From Protopterus annectens (lineage: Eukaryota; Chordata; Ceratodontiformes; Protopteridae), in the NCBI RefSeq assembly GCF_019279795.1, contig NC_056737.1, forward strand, positions 1,198,148,475 through 1,198,212,474: DNA of 64,000 nucleotides, read 5' to 3'. Each line of letters opens with the position of its first letter. Position 1 is the first letter of the stretch. The position numbers and the translations under genes were made by a program. This document shows, piece after piece, positions 22,916 through 34,399 of this stretch. The notes below the pieces were generated by a model. The model was not told the DNA's origin. It searched no databases and worked only from the letters and a program-made list of their open reading frames with translations.

Positions 22916-23880
22916 ATGCTACTCAATGCTAGAAGTCTAAACCTCAAAATGCACTCTCTTGAGGCACTCCTAAAAATGGAGAGCATCGATATCTGTGCAG
23001 TAACTGAGACCTGGTTCAAGGCTCCAGAGAGCACCCCTGCAATACCAGGCTACAATTCTTTCCACACTTTTCAGCCACAAAACCAGGACCGAAACACTAA
23101 AGGTGGAGGAGTGTCCATATTCACCAAGGATATTCACACCTCCAGGCTAGTTGCCCAACACAATGCATCTGAAATTCTCTAGGTGCAACTAACACTAGGT
23201 AAGACTGCAATCCAAATTGTAGCTTGCTACAGATCCCCAACCATGCCCCAAGATTCTCACTACACCTTTCTAAACATACTGGAAAATATTAAGATACAAC
23301 CAAACACCCTAATACTGGGTGATTTCAACTACCCTGCCATTAATTGGGAAAACTACTCAGGTACCAACTCCTTTTCCCAACAGTTCTTGGAATTCATAAA
23401 TTCCAATGCCCTGGATCAACTAATCCATTGTCCCAACAGGGGCTCCAGTATCCTAGACCTGGTCATTACCAACATGGGAGATAGATGCTCCACCCCTCAT
23501 TGGTCAGGTCTGACCATAAGCAAATCACCCTTGACATCCACATCCCACCCCCACCCCCCAGTAAGGAAACCTCCTTAAAAAACTTCTCCAAAGCCAACTT
23601 CAAGCTACTGAAGTCAGAAGTGACAAACTTCACAACACCCACACAGACAGGATCTGGAAGTTCGACTGCAGAATACTACACTAAGGCACTGTACGAGCAC
23701 ATCCACTCGTGCATGAATCATGCCATCCCAAATAGAACCAAGATGCTCTTCTCCAAAAAAAAGGAAGCCAATCTGGTGGTCCCCTGCTATAAACAAACTA
23801 TACAACATAAGGAAGAAACTGCTGCAAAAAAAGAGGAAAATCTCAGGATGCAAAAAACTCCCTCACCAGCCTCAGTAAGA
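22916..23880 (+). pseudogene. CR1-like AP endonuclease domain
   Basis: Apurinic-type endonuclease that nicks the target for target-primed reverse transcription. The frame is 22916-23182, stop TAG at 23180-23182, then 23183 to about 23490, then a shift into the 23485-23886 frame. The catalytic signature residues are present: Glu in TETW, Asp and Asn in GDFN, and Asp-His in SDH. The inter-domain region (YYTKALYEHIHSCMNHA) follows in the last frame. Confidence 0.8.
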
Positions 23881-24203
23881 AGCTGAGATCCTTCATAAAA
23901 TCCTCAAAAGCTAGTTACAAAAATAAAATTGCCAAAGATTCCAAAGACAACCACAAGGCAGTCTATAGTTATGTCAAGAATCTAAATGGCAATGCCCAGA
24001 TCTGCTCTGAGTTACAACAGAATGGCATTAAATATACTGATCCCAAGGATATTGCCAATATCCTGGCAGATCGATTTAGTGCCAACTTCACCCCACTCTC
24101 ACCCCCTAAAGGGCCCATCTCAATACCAAAAGATTGCCAAATTCCGATAATCACGGCCACACAGGTAGAAACCGCACTCTCCAAAGCTAAGAATACAGCA
24201 TCC

Positions 24204-25697
24204 ATGGGACCAGATAACATCCCCGGCTGTGTACTACATGAACTACAAAATGAACTGGCACCTCACCTAAGTGTCATGTTTAATCATAGCCTCACCTTAG
24301 GCTTTGTGCTCACTGAGTGGCGCACAGCTACAGTTATCCTGCTCCACAAGGGAGGATCCACCTTGGATCCCAGGAACTACCGTCCCATCAGTCTGACAAG
24401 CCTGATTTGCAAGGGCATGGAACGCATTATCATGGAACTTATAAACAAAGACATTGGCAACCTTCAAACACTGGACCCCACTCAGTTTGGATTTGTGAAG
24501 GGCCAATCTTATCTCCTGAATCTGATTGACTTCTTCGAATTAGTCTCCAGAGCTGTGGACGAGGGTAAGGCAGTCCACACAGCCTATCTGGACCTCTCCA
24601 AGGCCTTTGACACCATCCCCCACTCTGGAATCACAGATAAACTTACAAAGCTGGGCATAAATCCCTACGTCACTCGATGGGTTGCTAACTGGCTTACTGA
24701 CAGAACCCAGACAGTAAAAGTAGCCAACTCCAAATCCAGCTCCAGACAAGTGACAAGTGAAGTACCTCAGGGTTCAGTCCTGGGACCACTCTTATTTGGC
24801 ATCTACTTCTCTGAAGTACAGGCCAACACTAAGGGACTCTGGCTAACAAAGTTTGCAGATGACTGCAAACTGGGAGCCATTATTGAATCCCCAAATGATG
24901 TGGATATTTTACAAAAGGGCCTTACTGAAACAGCTGCCTGGTGTCAGAGCCATGGGCTCAAACTTAATGCCAAGAAATGTATAGTTATCCCCTTTGGAAA
25001 AAAAAACATGTACCCATGAATTACCACATAGGTGGCAGGACACTAAACATCAAAAGTGTGATGAGAGACTTAGGGACACTGGTGGACAGTGGTCTCACTT
25101 TCGATAACCACATTGCCATAACAGTCAGGAAATCCTTCTATGTGGCACACCTAATCACTAAGGGATTTTCATCCAGAAAAAAGGAGGTCATTGTCCTACT
25201 GTACTCATCCTTCATTAGACCCATTATAGAGTATAATGCCCCGTTTGGCATGTACCTCACAAGACATCTGCAACAGCTGGAAAGGCCACAGAAATACCTC
25301 ATTAAAAGAATCACAGGCCTAAAGCAGATGCCATATACTGACCGCCTAAAAAAGCTCCAGCTATACTCTGTGGCATATCGTCTACTCAGAGGCGATCTCT
25401 GCTTAACATACAAGGCCATGTCAGACCCTGAGCTGTTGGACATGCTCCACTTAAAGAAATCCCAATCCCACAGAGCCACACGCTCCAGGGATCTAAACCT
25501 TGTCATCACAATGAACAAAACTTGCTGAAGGGATAAGTTCCTGACCCAGAGACTCCCCATACTCTGGAATAGATTGCCCATACATATCAAGCAGAGCGCC
25601 TCATTTGCCCTCTTCAAAAGGTACCTTGATGATTGGATGGGAGATAGGAAATTCACCCCAGGGATCATGTCAGTCACCCTGCTAGACAGGGGCCTGG
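24204..25697 (+). pseudogene. CR1-like reverse transcriptase domain
   Basis: The frame 24204-25019 carries the finger and palm motifs, including the catalytic FADD at about 24855. A run of nine A (25000-25008) shifts the frame. Translation continues from 24977 in the next frame through the thumb region (RKSFYVAHLITKGFSSRKKE) to a TGA at about 25526 and on to the conserved end at about 25670. Related copies read GKNKVP at the A-run, so the extra A is a copy-specific lesion. Confidence 0.85.
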
Positions 25698-25797
25698 AGA
25701 AGTAAATATTGTGGGAAGAAATATCCAGGGAATTGTTATGGCTAGGCTTGCATAGGCCCTAGGGCCGATAGCCTAGTACCAACCTATGAACCTATGA

Positions 25798-26117
25798 ATG
25801 CTGGTCACAGTAACTCACAGAGAAGTACAGCAGTACAGCTGAACATACATGTGTATCACATTTATTAAGTTTACAAATACGTCTTTGTAGATCTACATGA
25901 CACTAACATCACACTGACATGTATAAGTCACACACATTTGACACCTACTGGTGATGTGATGTTATCGCCATATATGTGTGTGTGTCATGTGACGACATTG
26001 CTCATACGCCATGTGAATGTTGTCTTGACATGGGCATGTCTGTTTGCCTGTAGTGGTGTCCTTACCTATCAGCACATGCCTGGATGTGTTCATATTAATG
26101 CAATTGACCTTAAAGCT
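25798..26117. other. Unassigned spacer
   Basis: About 320 bases between two LINE insertions. Its CATGTG-rich composition resembles the surrounding host-like or Harbinger-like sequence. No feature seen. Confidence 0.5.
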
Positions 26118-28790
26118 GTGTATATTTATTTATTTTTATTTATTTTACATTTGCTGACCGGGCTAGTCTAACTGGATATATGTCCATTTTCAGTAGAGGC
26201 TCTGGGAGAAAAGCTCCAATGGAATATTACATGGTTATACAGCAATAAGCAATACGTGATTAGAATTAATAAACAAGGTTAGTTATTATGTACAACTATG
26301 ATAGGAGCAAACAGAGAGAAATACAAAAGTCTAAAAGTCTAAAACAAAACAAAAAAAAATACTGTGCATAAGAGATAAATTTCTTTACATAGATATAATG
26401 TAAAGGAAAGTTGTAAGGGTAAAGAGTGAGAAAAGAGACAAAGTAAGGGGAAGGTTAATCTGGGTTGGTACAGGGGCAAAGCCATTGACTCTTGAGATGT
26501 ATAATCAGTTGTCTTTTAAAAAGTGAGTGTAGACAAGGATGTGATATCAAAGGGAAGTTTGTTCCACCTTTTTTCCAACAGAGTTGTAAAAGAGGCAATC
26601 CCCAGCTGAGTTATTAAGTTTGGGGGTATGAACCAGTAGTTTGTTAGAGGAGCATAGCTGTTTCATGTTATTGTAAGGTGTTACAAGGTTAGAGAGTATT
26701 GGTATTTTACTTGGTTGGTAAAGGACTTTGTGAGCTATTAAGAGCTGTTGAAGTATTAATTTGTTAGGAAATTCTAGCCAGCCTAGTTGTCTTAGGTTCA
26801 GGCAATGGTGAGTACGAAACTGGGATCCTGTAGCAAATCTAGCAGTATTGTAGTAAGATGTAGCAAGTTTCTTAAGGTTGCTTTTGGAGAGATTAGTATA
26901 GATGAGGGAGGCATATAGAAGAGTTGAGATAAGGTGAGATCTAGCTAAGATGGTTCTTGTTTCATGTGTAAGGAAGGGTTTGATTCTGTAATGGTAACCA
27001 ATTTTTTTGTTAACTACTTTTATTGTGTTGTTGATCTGTGAGTCAAAGCTTAGATTACTGTCAATTATTATTCCTAATAATTTTGTAGTTGAGTCAGGAG
27101 AAATGAGAGCACAATTAGCTGATGTGAGAGAGAAATTAAGTGGTGTACATTTACAAGAAGGTGAGAACAGTAACAGTTTGGTTTTCTTAGGGTTGAGGAG
27201 AAGGCAATGGTCAGAGAACCATTTTTCAATTGTAGAAAAGGCTTTTTGGGTAAGGGACTGAAGTTCAGTTTGAGAAGTGGCAGTGCAGATAATAGTAGAA
27301 TCATCTGCATATTGTATGCAGGTGGTGTTAGGGATAGCTGATTGGAGGTCATTGATAAAGATTGAAAATAACAGGGGGGGCTAGGATAGAGCCTTGGGGT
27401 ACTCCTAAAGAGGTAGGAAGGAGATTAGATATTGAATTTTTCCAAAGCACTGCCTGCTGACGGTTATCTATGTAGGATATAAACCATGTTAAAGAAGGGG
27501 TGTCAAGTGAGAGGGATTTTAATATGTGCAGGAGGAGTTTATGATTAACCATGTCGAAAGCTTTAGATAAGTCAATGAAGACTGAAGATGTTAGATAATT
27601 TTTGTTGCGGTTGTGGTTGATGGTGTTGGTAAAGGAGAATAAGGCAGTAGTAGTACTGTGGGAAGGTCTGAATCCATGCTGGCAGTTAACAAGTAGATTG
27701 TTTTGGAGGAGGTGATTAAGAAGTTGTTTGTGGATACATTTTTCCAAAATTTTAGCTAGGGGTGATAGTAGTGCTATTGGGCGATAGTTTGAAAGGTCTT
27801 TACAGTTCCCCCCTTTGTGTAGTAGGATAATGTGAGATATCTTCCACATAGAAGGGAAGATTTCTTCGTTAATAGATCTATTTATCAGAATAGAAATAGG
27901 GTAAGTGATGGCTTTGGCTCCAATTTGCAAAAATTCAGCAGGAAGTTTGTCTGCAGAGGGAGTGGAAGGTTTTAGTTTTTGAAGGAGAGATAAGACAAAG
28001 GATGTAGATATAGGTTGTAATTGAAAATTAGGTGGAGTATTTCCAGTAGGTAAAAATAGTTTAGTGGTGTCAGGGGCTAGGTGACTAGCAAGAGTTTGGA
28101 TGGTATTAGTGAAGAAGAAATTGAAGTCACTGACAATTTGTGTGGGGTTGTCTAGGTTGGAATCCTGAGGGTGTGGTGTTGTAGACTGGCTTGGGGATAG
28201 GAGATTATTAATGCTGGCCCAGAATTTTTTAGGATCATTTTTGGAGGTTTGTTGAAATTAAAGGTAGTAGTTATTTTTGTCTGTCATGATGGCTTTTTTT
28301 TGTATTATTCCTAAGCTCTTTGAAGTATTGGTGGTCTAATTGTTTTTTTGTGGTACGCCATTTTGCCCAGGATTTGTTTCTGAGAATAATTTTTTGCCTA
28401 GTAGTGTTGGTCAGCCAGGGAGCTGCTTTAGCTTTGGTTCTAATAGTACGACTTGGGGCATGGTGATCAAGGACAGACAAGGAAGTGGTGTTGAAGTATT
28501 CTACTGCTTTGTTAAGAGGGAGATATTTTAGTGGTGACCAATTACATAGTCTTAACTCAGTTTGAAAGTGCTCAGTATTGAATTGCTTTTTGGAGCGTAA
28601 GGTTCTATATGTAGTAGGTAAAATTAGGTTGGTTTTATGTCTTACGATATATGTTAGAGAGTGGTCACTTAGGTTGTCTTGTAAGGTACCGGATTGGTAA
28701 TTCTGTTGGGGAGAATTAGTGAGTATCCAGTCTAAGGTGGTTTCTTTTTTGTTTGTTTTGTTAGTTCTAGTAGGACTATTGATGAGATGC
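26118..28790 (-). mobile_element. L2-like LINE copy A, 5'-truncated in the endonuclease
   Basis: Minus-strand non-LTR element. Reading from 28790: the end of an endonuclease (TLDWILTNS then LSDHSLTYIV), a linker (APWLTNTTRQKIILRNKSWA), the reverse transcriptase, a 3' UTR containing GACCGGGCTAGTCTAACTGG in reverse complement, and a terminal (AAAT)n tail at 26118-26140. The 3' UTR matches the copy at 41641-42937 and the tail fragment near 43830-43915, showing one active family. The element is distinct from the CR1-like copies in sequence and tail. Confidence 0.85.
26570..28531 (-). pseudogene. L2-like reverse transcriptase
   Basis: The main frame, 27930 to 27349, carries WKISHIILLHKGGNCKDLSN, YRPIALLSPLAKILEKCI, HGFRPSHSTTTAL, FIDLSKAFDMVNHKLL and LGVPQGSILAPP. 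A frameshift in the G-run at about 27370 moves the YADDSTIICTA catalytic motif into another frame. That frame continues through the thumb region (HYRIKPFLTHETRTILARSH) to about 26570. The upstream linker lies at 28271-28480. It is inactive because of the frameshift and the stops between 27930 and 28271. Confidence 0.8.
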
Positions 28791-29299
28791 TACATATATA
28801 GTCATACATAGCCATTAGGGACATGACCTGTGACCATACAGACTTGCAAGCATGTATGTGTTTTGCCATATACATTTACATGGCACTGTACAGCTGTGTA
28901 GCATCCTGTCATGTATTGCCTGTGTTGCGCATGTGTAACACATGGGACAATAGCTAGCCTGATGGTATTTGCAAGGATGGATATCAACTTTGGCATGTAT
29001 GGTCATAGTGATGTGGTAGGCTATATGCCCTGGGCCATTTATGAGCCTAGGCAGACAGGCTACCTAGCTGTAGGCAACAGACAGGTAATATTCAGTGGCC
29101 AGTTCAAGCAGTGCCACAGAACTGATACACATGGTTACTGATATGTTTGGCATGCAGTCATCACACGATGTCACAGATTGGGGCGATGTGCAGCTTCTCT
29201 GGACAGGGATTCATAGTATGGCAAGACTATGTTAAGTCTATGGGACAGGGATATGTCAGGCATGTTGTGATCCTTGTACTAAAAAGGTGGATGTCCATG
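28791..29299. other. Unassigned spacer
   Basis: About 500 bases with no recognised element between the L2-like copy and the 3' part of the minus-strand CR1-like copy 4. Confidence 0.5.
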
Positions 29300-29550
29300 A
29301 CGTATGTGTTTATTTGGGATCAGGGTGTGTTAAGTGTAACATGTCCAACACCTCTGGGTTGGACATGGCTTTATTCAGGGTAGGCTGCATGCTACATAGT
29401 ACAGCTAGGGATTGTGAAGGGCAGAGTAGGCCATCTACACATTGGGCAAAAACCCTTAAAGGAAATATGTGATCTATTATGGGCCACATGGGTGTTGAGT
29501 ATGGCTGAGCAGTTATCTCTATATTCCTGGATGGCACCCTGTCATGATTA
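29300..29550 (-). pseudogene. CR1-like LINE copy 4, 3' part (degenerate)
   Basis: The minus strand reads KAMSNPEVLDMLHLT, matching KAMSDPELLDMLHLKK of copy 2. Upstream is decayed sequence aligning with SSLIRPIIEYNAPFGMYL. It is the continuation of the minus-strand copy at 30797-32740, separated from it by the plus-strand copy 3. Confidence 0.65.
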
Positions 29551-29589
29551 GGGGTGCCACATACGACTACCTGTCTTTTGTGATGACAT

Positions 29590-30796
29590 TACTATCAAAG
29601 GCGTTCAACACCATCCCACACTCAGGAATCATAGAGAAACTCACCAGCTTAAATATCAACCCCCATGTCACGAGATGGGTTGCCAATTGGCTCTCAGACA
29701 GAACCCACACGGTAAGAGTGACAGGCGCCATGTCTGACTCTAAACCAGTCACAAGTGGAATCCCACAGGGCTCAGTCCTGGGACCCCTCCTGTTCGGTAT
29801 ATATTTCTCCGAAGTACAGGCAAAGGCGGAGGGACTGTGGGTAACCAAGTTCGCAGATGACTGTAAATTGAGTGCAATAATTGACACTCCAGCTGACACA
29901 GACATCCTGCAAAAGGGTCTCACAGAGACAAACACCTGGTGTCAAAGTCACGGCCTCAAGCTAAATGCCAAAAAATGCATAGTAATCCCATTTGGGAAAA
30001 ACAAAGTTCCTACAAACTACCACATAGATGGGAATCCACTAAGTACAGAAGAAGTAATTAGGGACCTGGGTACCCAAGTAGATAGCATGCTCTCCTTTGA
30101 TAACCACATAGCCAAAACGGTCAGGAAATCCTTCTATGTGGCACACCTGATCACAAAGGGTTTCTCATCCAGATCCAAGGAGGTGATTGTGCCCCTTTAC
30201 TCCTCACTCATTAGGCCCATAATAGAGTACAATGCCCCATTTGGGATGTACGTCACTAGACACCTGCAACAACTAGAAAGACCACAGAAGTACCACACTA
30301 AGAGGATTAAGGGTCTTAAACAATTACCCTATGAAGCACGACTAAAAAAGCTCCAGCTCTTCTCAGTCACTTACCGTCTGCTCAGAGGTGACCTATGCCT
30401 GACCTATAGGGCCATGTCAAACCCTGAACTAATGGACATGCTTCACCTCAAAAAAACGAGATTCCTAAGAAACACTCATTCTAGCGACTTGAACCTATGT
30501 ACAACAATAAACAGGACATGCTGGAGGGATAGATTCCTGTCCCAGCGACTCCCCTCCCTCTGGAATAGAATCCCAATCCATATTCGACAGAGCTCCTCTC
30601 TGACACTCTTCAAGAGAAATCTTGATGAGTGGATGGGTAATCGTAAGTTCTACCCTGGGATCACTTCAGGAGCCATGTTGATAGAGGCCCAGGTTACTGA
30701 TCTAATGGGGAGGCGAAAGCCATCACTCTGTGGCTAGGCTTATAAATGCCCATGGGCAGATAGCCTAGTACTTACCTATTAACCTATGAACCTAAG
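29590..30796 (+). mobile_element. CR1-like LINE copy 3, intact partial reverse transcriptase
   Basis: 5'-truncated copy whose frame stays open from the SKAFNTIPHSG motif to a stop at 30735-30737, about 380 codons. It contains IPQGSVLGPLLFGIYFSE, the catalytic FADDCKLS, and the complete thumb and C-terminal region ending ITSGAMLIEAQVT. No frameshift or stop is present, so it is the youngest copy here. The end carries TTAACCTATGAACCTA octamers. Frame positions 29544-29589 before the LINE are flank. It lies inside the older opposite-strand copy 4. Confidence 0.85.
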
Positions 30797-32740
30797 GGAA
30801 GTACTGTCCAGCTGCATCTCATACACACAGTTGCCATTATGTTGACCGCTACCTAGGTGGTAGTTAATGGGTACAGGGTTTGTAACATAGGGGATGACAA
30901 TGCAATACTTATCTGTCAGAATGAGGTCATACATCACACACCACACATCTGACACACTAAGGCCCTTTTGTATGTTGAACACAGCACACAATGAGTCAAC
31001 TATTGCTCCTAGTTCATAATCTTTGCAGACATCAGTAGGCTGATGCCTTCTGTGTTAGTCTATGTGGTATAGATACCAAAGAGGGGGCGTACCAGGAATG
31101 ACCCCTGTATTACTGTGGGTGGCACTGGTCTGATGTGTGTGTATTCATCAGACACCCTCTGTAGTGTGGGTTCTGCCAACAGTCCAGTTGTCAACCACTC
31201 CTCTGACATAGATATATACACCTAGTTTACTGAGTGTAGCTGGAACACAGTATAGGTGATGGTGTCCTATGACCTGGCATGGTCATGATATGCAGTGTGA
31301 ATCAACCCTACTGTCATCTACATCTGTACTGAGGACATCAATTACACTGACCATGGTTCATGGCTGCACAGACCAGACTCAGCAGGGTAATCGTGCACTA
31401 TGTCCCATTATCAATGGCGTCTCCCCCTTTGTGGGATGTGATAACTGTTGCTGTGCACCATTCGGTGTGTACACAGCCTGACATGGAGCTATGATTGAAC
31501 ATGATGAGTATGTGGATAGCTGAATGTTCTTACATTTGTGTAGGATACACCCAGGGATGGTGACAGGTCCCAAGAAAGCTGTATGTATGACATTAGAGAG
31601 TGCAGCTTGTACCTGCATAGTGGTTAGTACAGTGGCCCTGTAGTGTACATGGATATATTAATAAGTGTACCTGTTGGGGGTGGGGGGTGGGAGTAGGTTT
31701 CAGTTCTCCGAGACGCTATCAGGATGAACGGGTGCTATTTATGTAGGTGCAGTACTTCCCATGCCATAGTGCTGTGCAGCACAGCAGGTCTTGTCATTGC
31801 CATTACAATTAATGACACAGCTATAGAATGCTCTGTGCTTGGCCTCATAATATGTGTAGCTTTACGTGGTTTCATATGGTGTATCTGCATCTTACTGAGG
31901 CTGACCAGGGATCACCTACACTCATGTGTGTTCACTCTTGCAACAGTTACTACCTTCTGTGGTACAGTTTAAAGCATGGTACCAGTTTGCCTACTTGTTT
32001 GTGTTGGGTTGACTCATGGTTCTGTTTCAATGGCACAATCACTGCACATATGTGACTGCTTAAGGTTCATTTGTGTAGTATTCAGCATTTGCACATGCAT
32101 TGTCCATCTGCATGGGTGCCATGGCACTCACCACTCTGCTCTTAGGGAACATAACATTGGCATTGGAGACTAACTATGTGTAGCATACTGTTAGCCCTGT
32201 TTGTGTGATCCAAGTCACTGGGGTCAATGGAATCCAACATTTATTGAGTGTAGGTGTTGGTACATGAGGTGTCTTCACAGTTCATAATGGAATAGTTGAG
32301 AGTAGTCAATAGTATGGTTCTGTCTCAGACCTATTCTTCTCCATTACAGCACATTATGGCAGTTGGGAAGTCCACGGCCTGGTGGGTGATCTGTCTCAAG
32401 GTGCATTTTGAATTCCACTGTGGCACAAAGGTAGTTGCTCAGCATAATGCATCTGATGTTATGCAAGTGTAATTAGCGTGGGGTATACATATCCTTCAGG
32501 AATATGGACACACCTGCAGCCCATGTGTTCCAATAAAGGATAATGGGCAAAAGGTGAGGTATGTGTTATAACATGGTTATGCAGGTGTGCTCTCCAGAGC
32601 ATTGAAACATGTCTGAGCCACTGCACAGATATGTTCTCCATGTTAGGGATTGACATATGTGTGTCTGTATAGTGTTTCTGACATGTATCATTGTGTAGCG
32701 AGACCCGCAGTTTATTGCTTGGCTGTCCCTGTAACAGCAG
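30797..32740 (-). pseudogene. CR1-like LINE copy 4, 5' part (degenerate)
   Basis: Old minus-strand copy recognised by collinear DNA similarity to copy 2. TATCTGTGCAGTGGCTCAGA and GCTCTGGAGAGCACACCTGC at about 32580-32640 match the endonuclease start. GTGTCCATATTCCTGAAGGA at about 32500 matches the GGGVSIF region. CCTGGGTGTATCCTACACAA at about 31560 matches the region before the RT, and ACTACCACCTAGGT with GCATTGTCATCCCC at 30850-30905 matches the region after FADD. Part of the endonuclease C-terminus (31700-32400) cannot be aligned by eye. There are many stops. Confidence 0.65.
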
Positions 32741-33715
32741 TGGACCCTCACCTGAACCATGCATGATGAAGGCACTATAGGGGAAGCATGAGCCCTAGGC
32801 TGTATCCAGATTCCCAGGGGTGACAGGTGCAGGCCCTGTCTGGCAAAGCATCATGGTCTGTCAACCATATTATCCCAGGACAACAGATACTGGATACCCT
32901 GTGACATGCACCACTACACTACACAATTGTGGAATACAATCCTTTTGTCCCTGTACTGCAGTATCATTCTGGCCAGTGGCAGAATGCTACACAGGCCTTG
33001 GGACACACCTGCATGGCCTACAAGACCTGACATTTCCTACATGTGTTTCCATGCTGTCCAGGCTACTGCACCACAGGTCCTGCACAATAACATGGAATAT
33101 GCCAGAGCCATGTGTATAGATCAATAGGTGGTCTGAGTGTATGAGTATGTGGCTAATCATGTCAGACAGGCAGCTGACAGTATGTATGCCCCCATATAGG
33201 TCGGTGCTAGGGTTTGCATTCACAAATGAGTACTGTCGGGCATATTTCCAGTCATGTGTTCAGAGGTGTGGCACAATTATGCAAACTATGTCATACAGTT
33301 TGTGTATATCGGTGCCTTTCTCTTCCTGCTTGGGGTGTCACTTATTTGTCCAGATATTTAGATGCGTCTGTGAATGTGTGTGATTTCCGGTAGTGTGTGT
33401 GGGTGACCTTACTGTGTTCTGGTAAGGGTATGTGTTGGTTGTGTTGATGAGCTGCATGTGTTAACCTACACCTCATAACTGTCCAGTCCAGTCATGGCTG
33501 TAGACTGGACTGCCGTCCAGCTTACCCCTGTAGCTGCATCCCAGATAATGTGTGGGGCGTGGTGTTAGGTGGGTCTGGCAGTGTACATGGCATGGAGATT
33601 ACATTCCCCCAGGATGGCCACATACACAAAGCTCACATTTGGAGACACCAGTAGCTGACGGGTGGGCATGCCTGTATGAGCAGTCAGTACTACAAGTACC
33701 AAGTACTGTCTTTAG
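32741..33715. other. Unassigned region
   Basis: No recognised element. A TGGACAGTC/GACTGGAC-type inverted match (CCAGTCCAGTCATGGCTGTA followed by GACTGGACTG) occurs near 33480-33515. The sequence composition is the same CATGTG-rich type as 9.9-22 kb. Confidence 0.5.
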
Positions 33716-34386
33716 TTTACGTATTGCCTATGAAGATGTTATAGACAGTGATGCTCACATGTAATTATTTGTGTTATGGACATGACAACACTGGCTATTA
33801 CGGAAACAGTGTAGCTACCCTTGGAAGCAAACCTCCTCTGAGGAGCACATCACATCCTGTTAGTTGATTACAGATGATGCAAGTGCCTACAGGTCTGTTT
33901 TCTTCTCTGGGTATATACTCACATATCCACCAGGACCATGAGCTCTGTTGGGCACAGACACCCACTCCCCAAACAGTCATGTATCAATAGGCTCTGATGC
34001 CACTATCAACATGATCATGATATAATCAGATAATGTGAGCCATCACCTATGATGTGGCTATTAAACATGGGCAGCTGTCTCCTATATCTTACACTCCTAC
34101 TGCAGATGTTACACTGGAGTTAAAGATGATGTGCAACCTGTTTCATTACCAGTGCTCTGCACTACCTTGCATACAGTATGTGCAGGTGGCTGTTAGGTTG
34201 GGCTACACAAACCTGGTAGTTCAACCAGTGTGTCTGCACTCTCAATATCCACTCTATGTAGGTGTGCACATAGTCATTTGGCCCAGCCCTGTAACAAGGG
34301 TCACTACACATTTGCATAACATGTACACATGCACAGCTGTTATTGCTTGTAAATGGTAGTAGAGAGGTGGATATTACATGTGTTAT
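33716..34386 (+). repeat. ~670 bp direct repeat, left flank of the Penelope-like element
   Basis: The sequence from GCCTATGAAGATGTTATAGA (33726) to TTACATGTGTTAT (ending 34386) is repeated at 37968-38630 at a constant offset of 4242-4244, roughly 95% identical by eye. The Penelope-like element lies exactly between the two copies. The repeat has the composition of the surrounding DNA, not of the element. Confidence 0.85.
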
Positions 34387-34399
34387 TTTCAACAGAATG

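Larger units (their letters stand above)
22905..25797 (+). mobile_element. CR1-like LINE copy 2, nearly complete ORF2
   Basis: This is the longest LINE copy in the window. Endonuclease motifs run in order: NARSLNLKM, TETWFK, GGGVSIF, LGDFNYPAINW and SDHKQITLDI. The reverse transcriptase follows with YRPISLTSL, AYLDLSKAFDTIPHSG, VPQGSVLGPLLFGIYFSE and FADDCKLG, then the C-terminal region to LDDWMGDRKFTPG. The 3' end is a short tract of AACCTATG octamers (25780-25797), as in CR1 elements. It is broken by a stop at 23180, frameshifts near 23500 and 23890, an A-run frameshift at 25000-25010 and a stop at about 25526. It lacks the start of the endonuclease and any ORF1, so it is 5'-truncated. Confidence 0.88.

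Noticed and set aside
22890-23034. N-terminal extension of the Myb-type protein to 23034
   Set aside because: This part is antisense to the CR1-like endonuclease (NARSLNLKM) and begins exactly at the LINE boundary.
26570-28531. Host gene on the plus strand at 27007-27261 or 28340-28531
   Set aside because: These frames are antisense to the L2-like RT and linker.
34054-34359. ~100-codon frames at 34054 and 38298 in the direct repeats
   Set aside because: Both copies carry them only because the DNA is duplicated. Differences between copies do not favour synonymous sites by eye and no family is recognisable.
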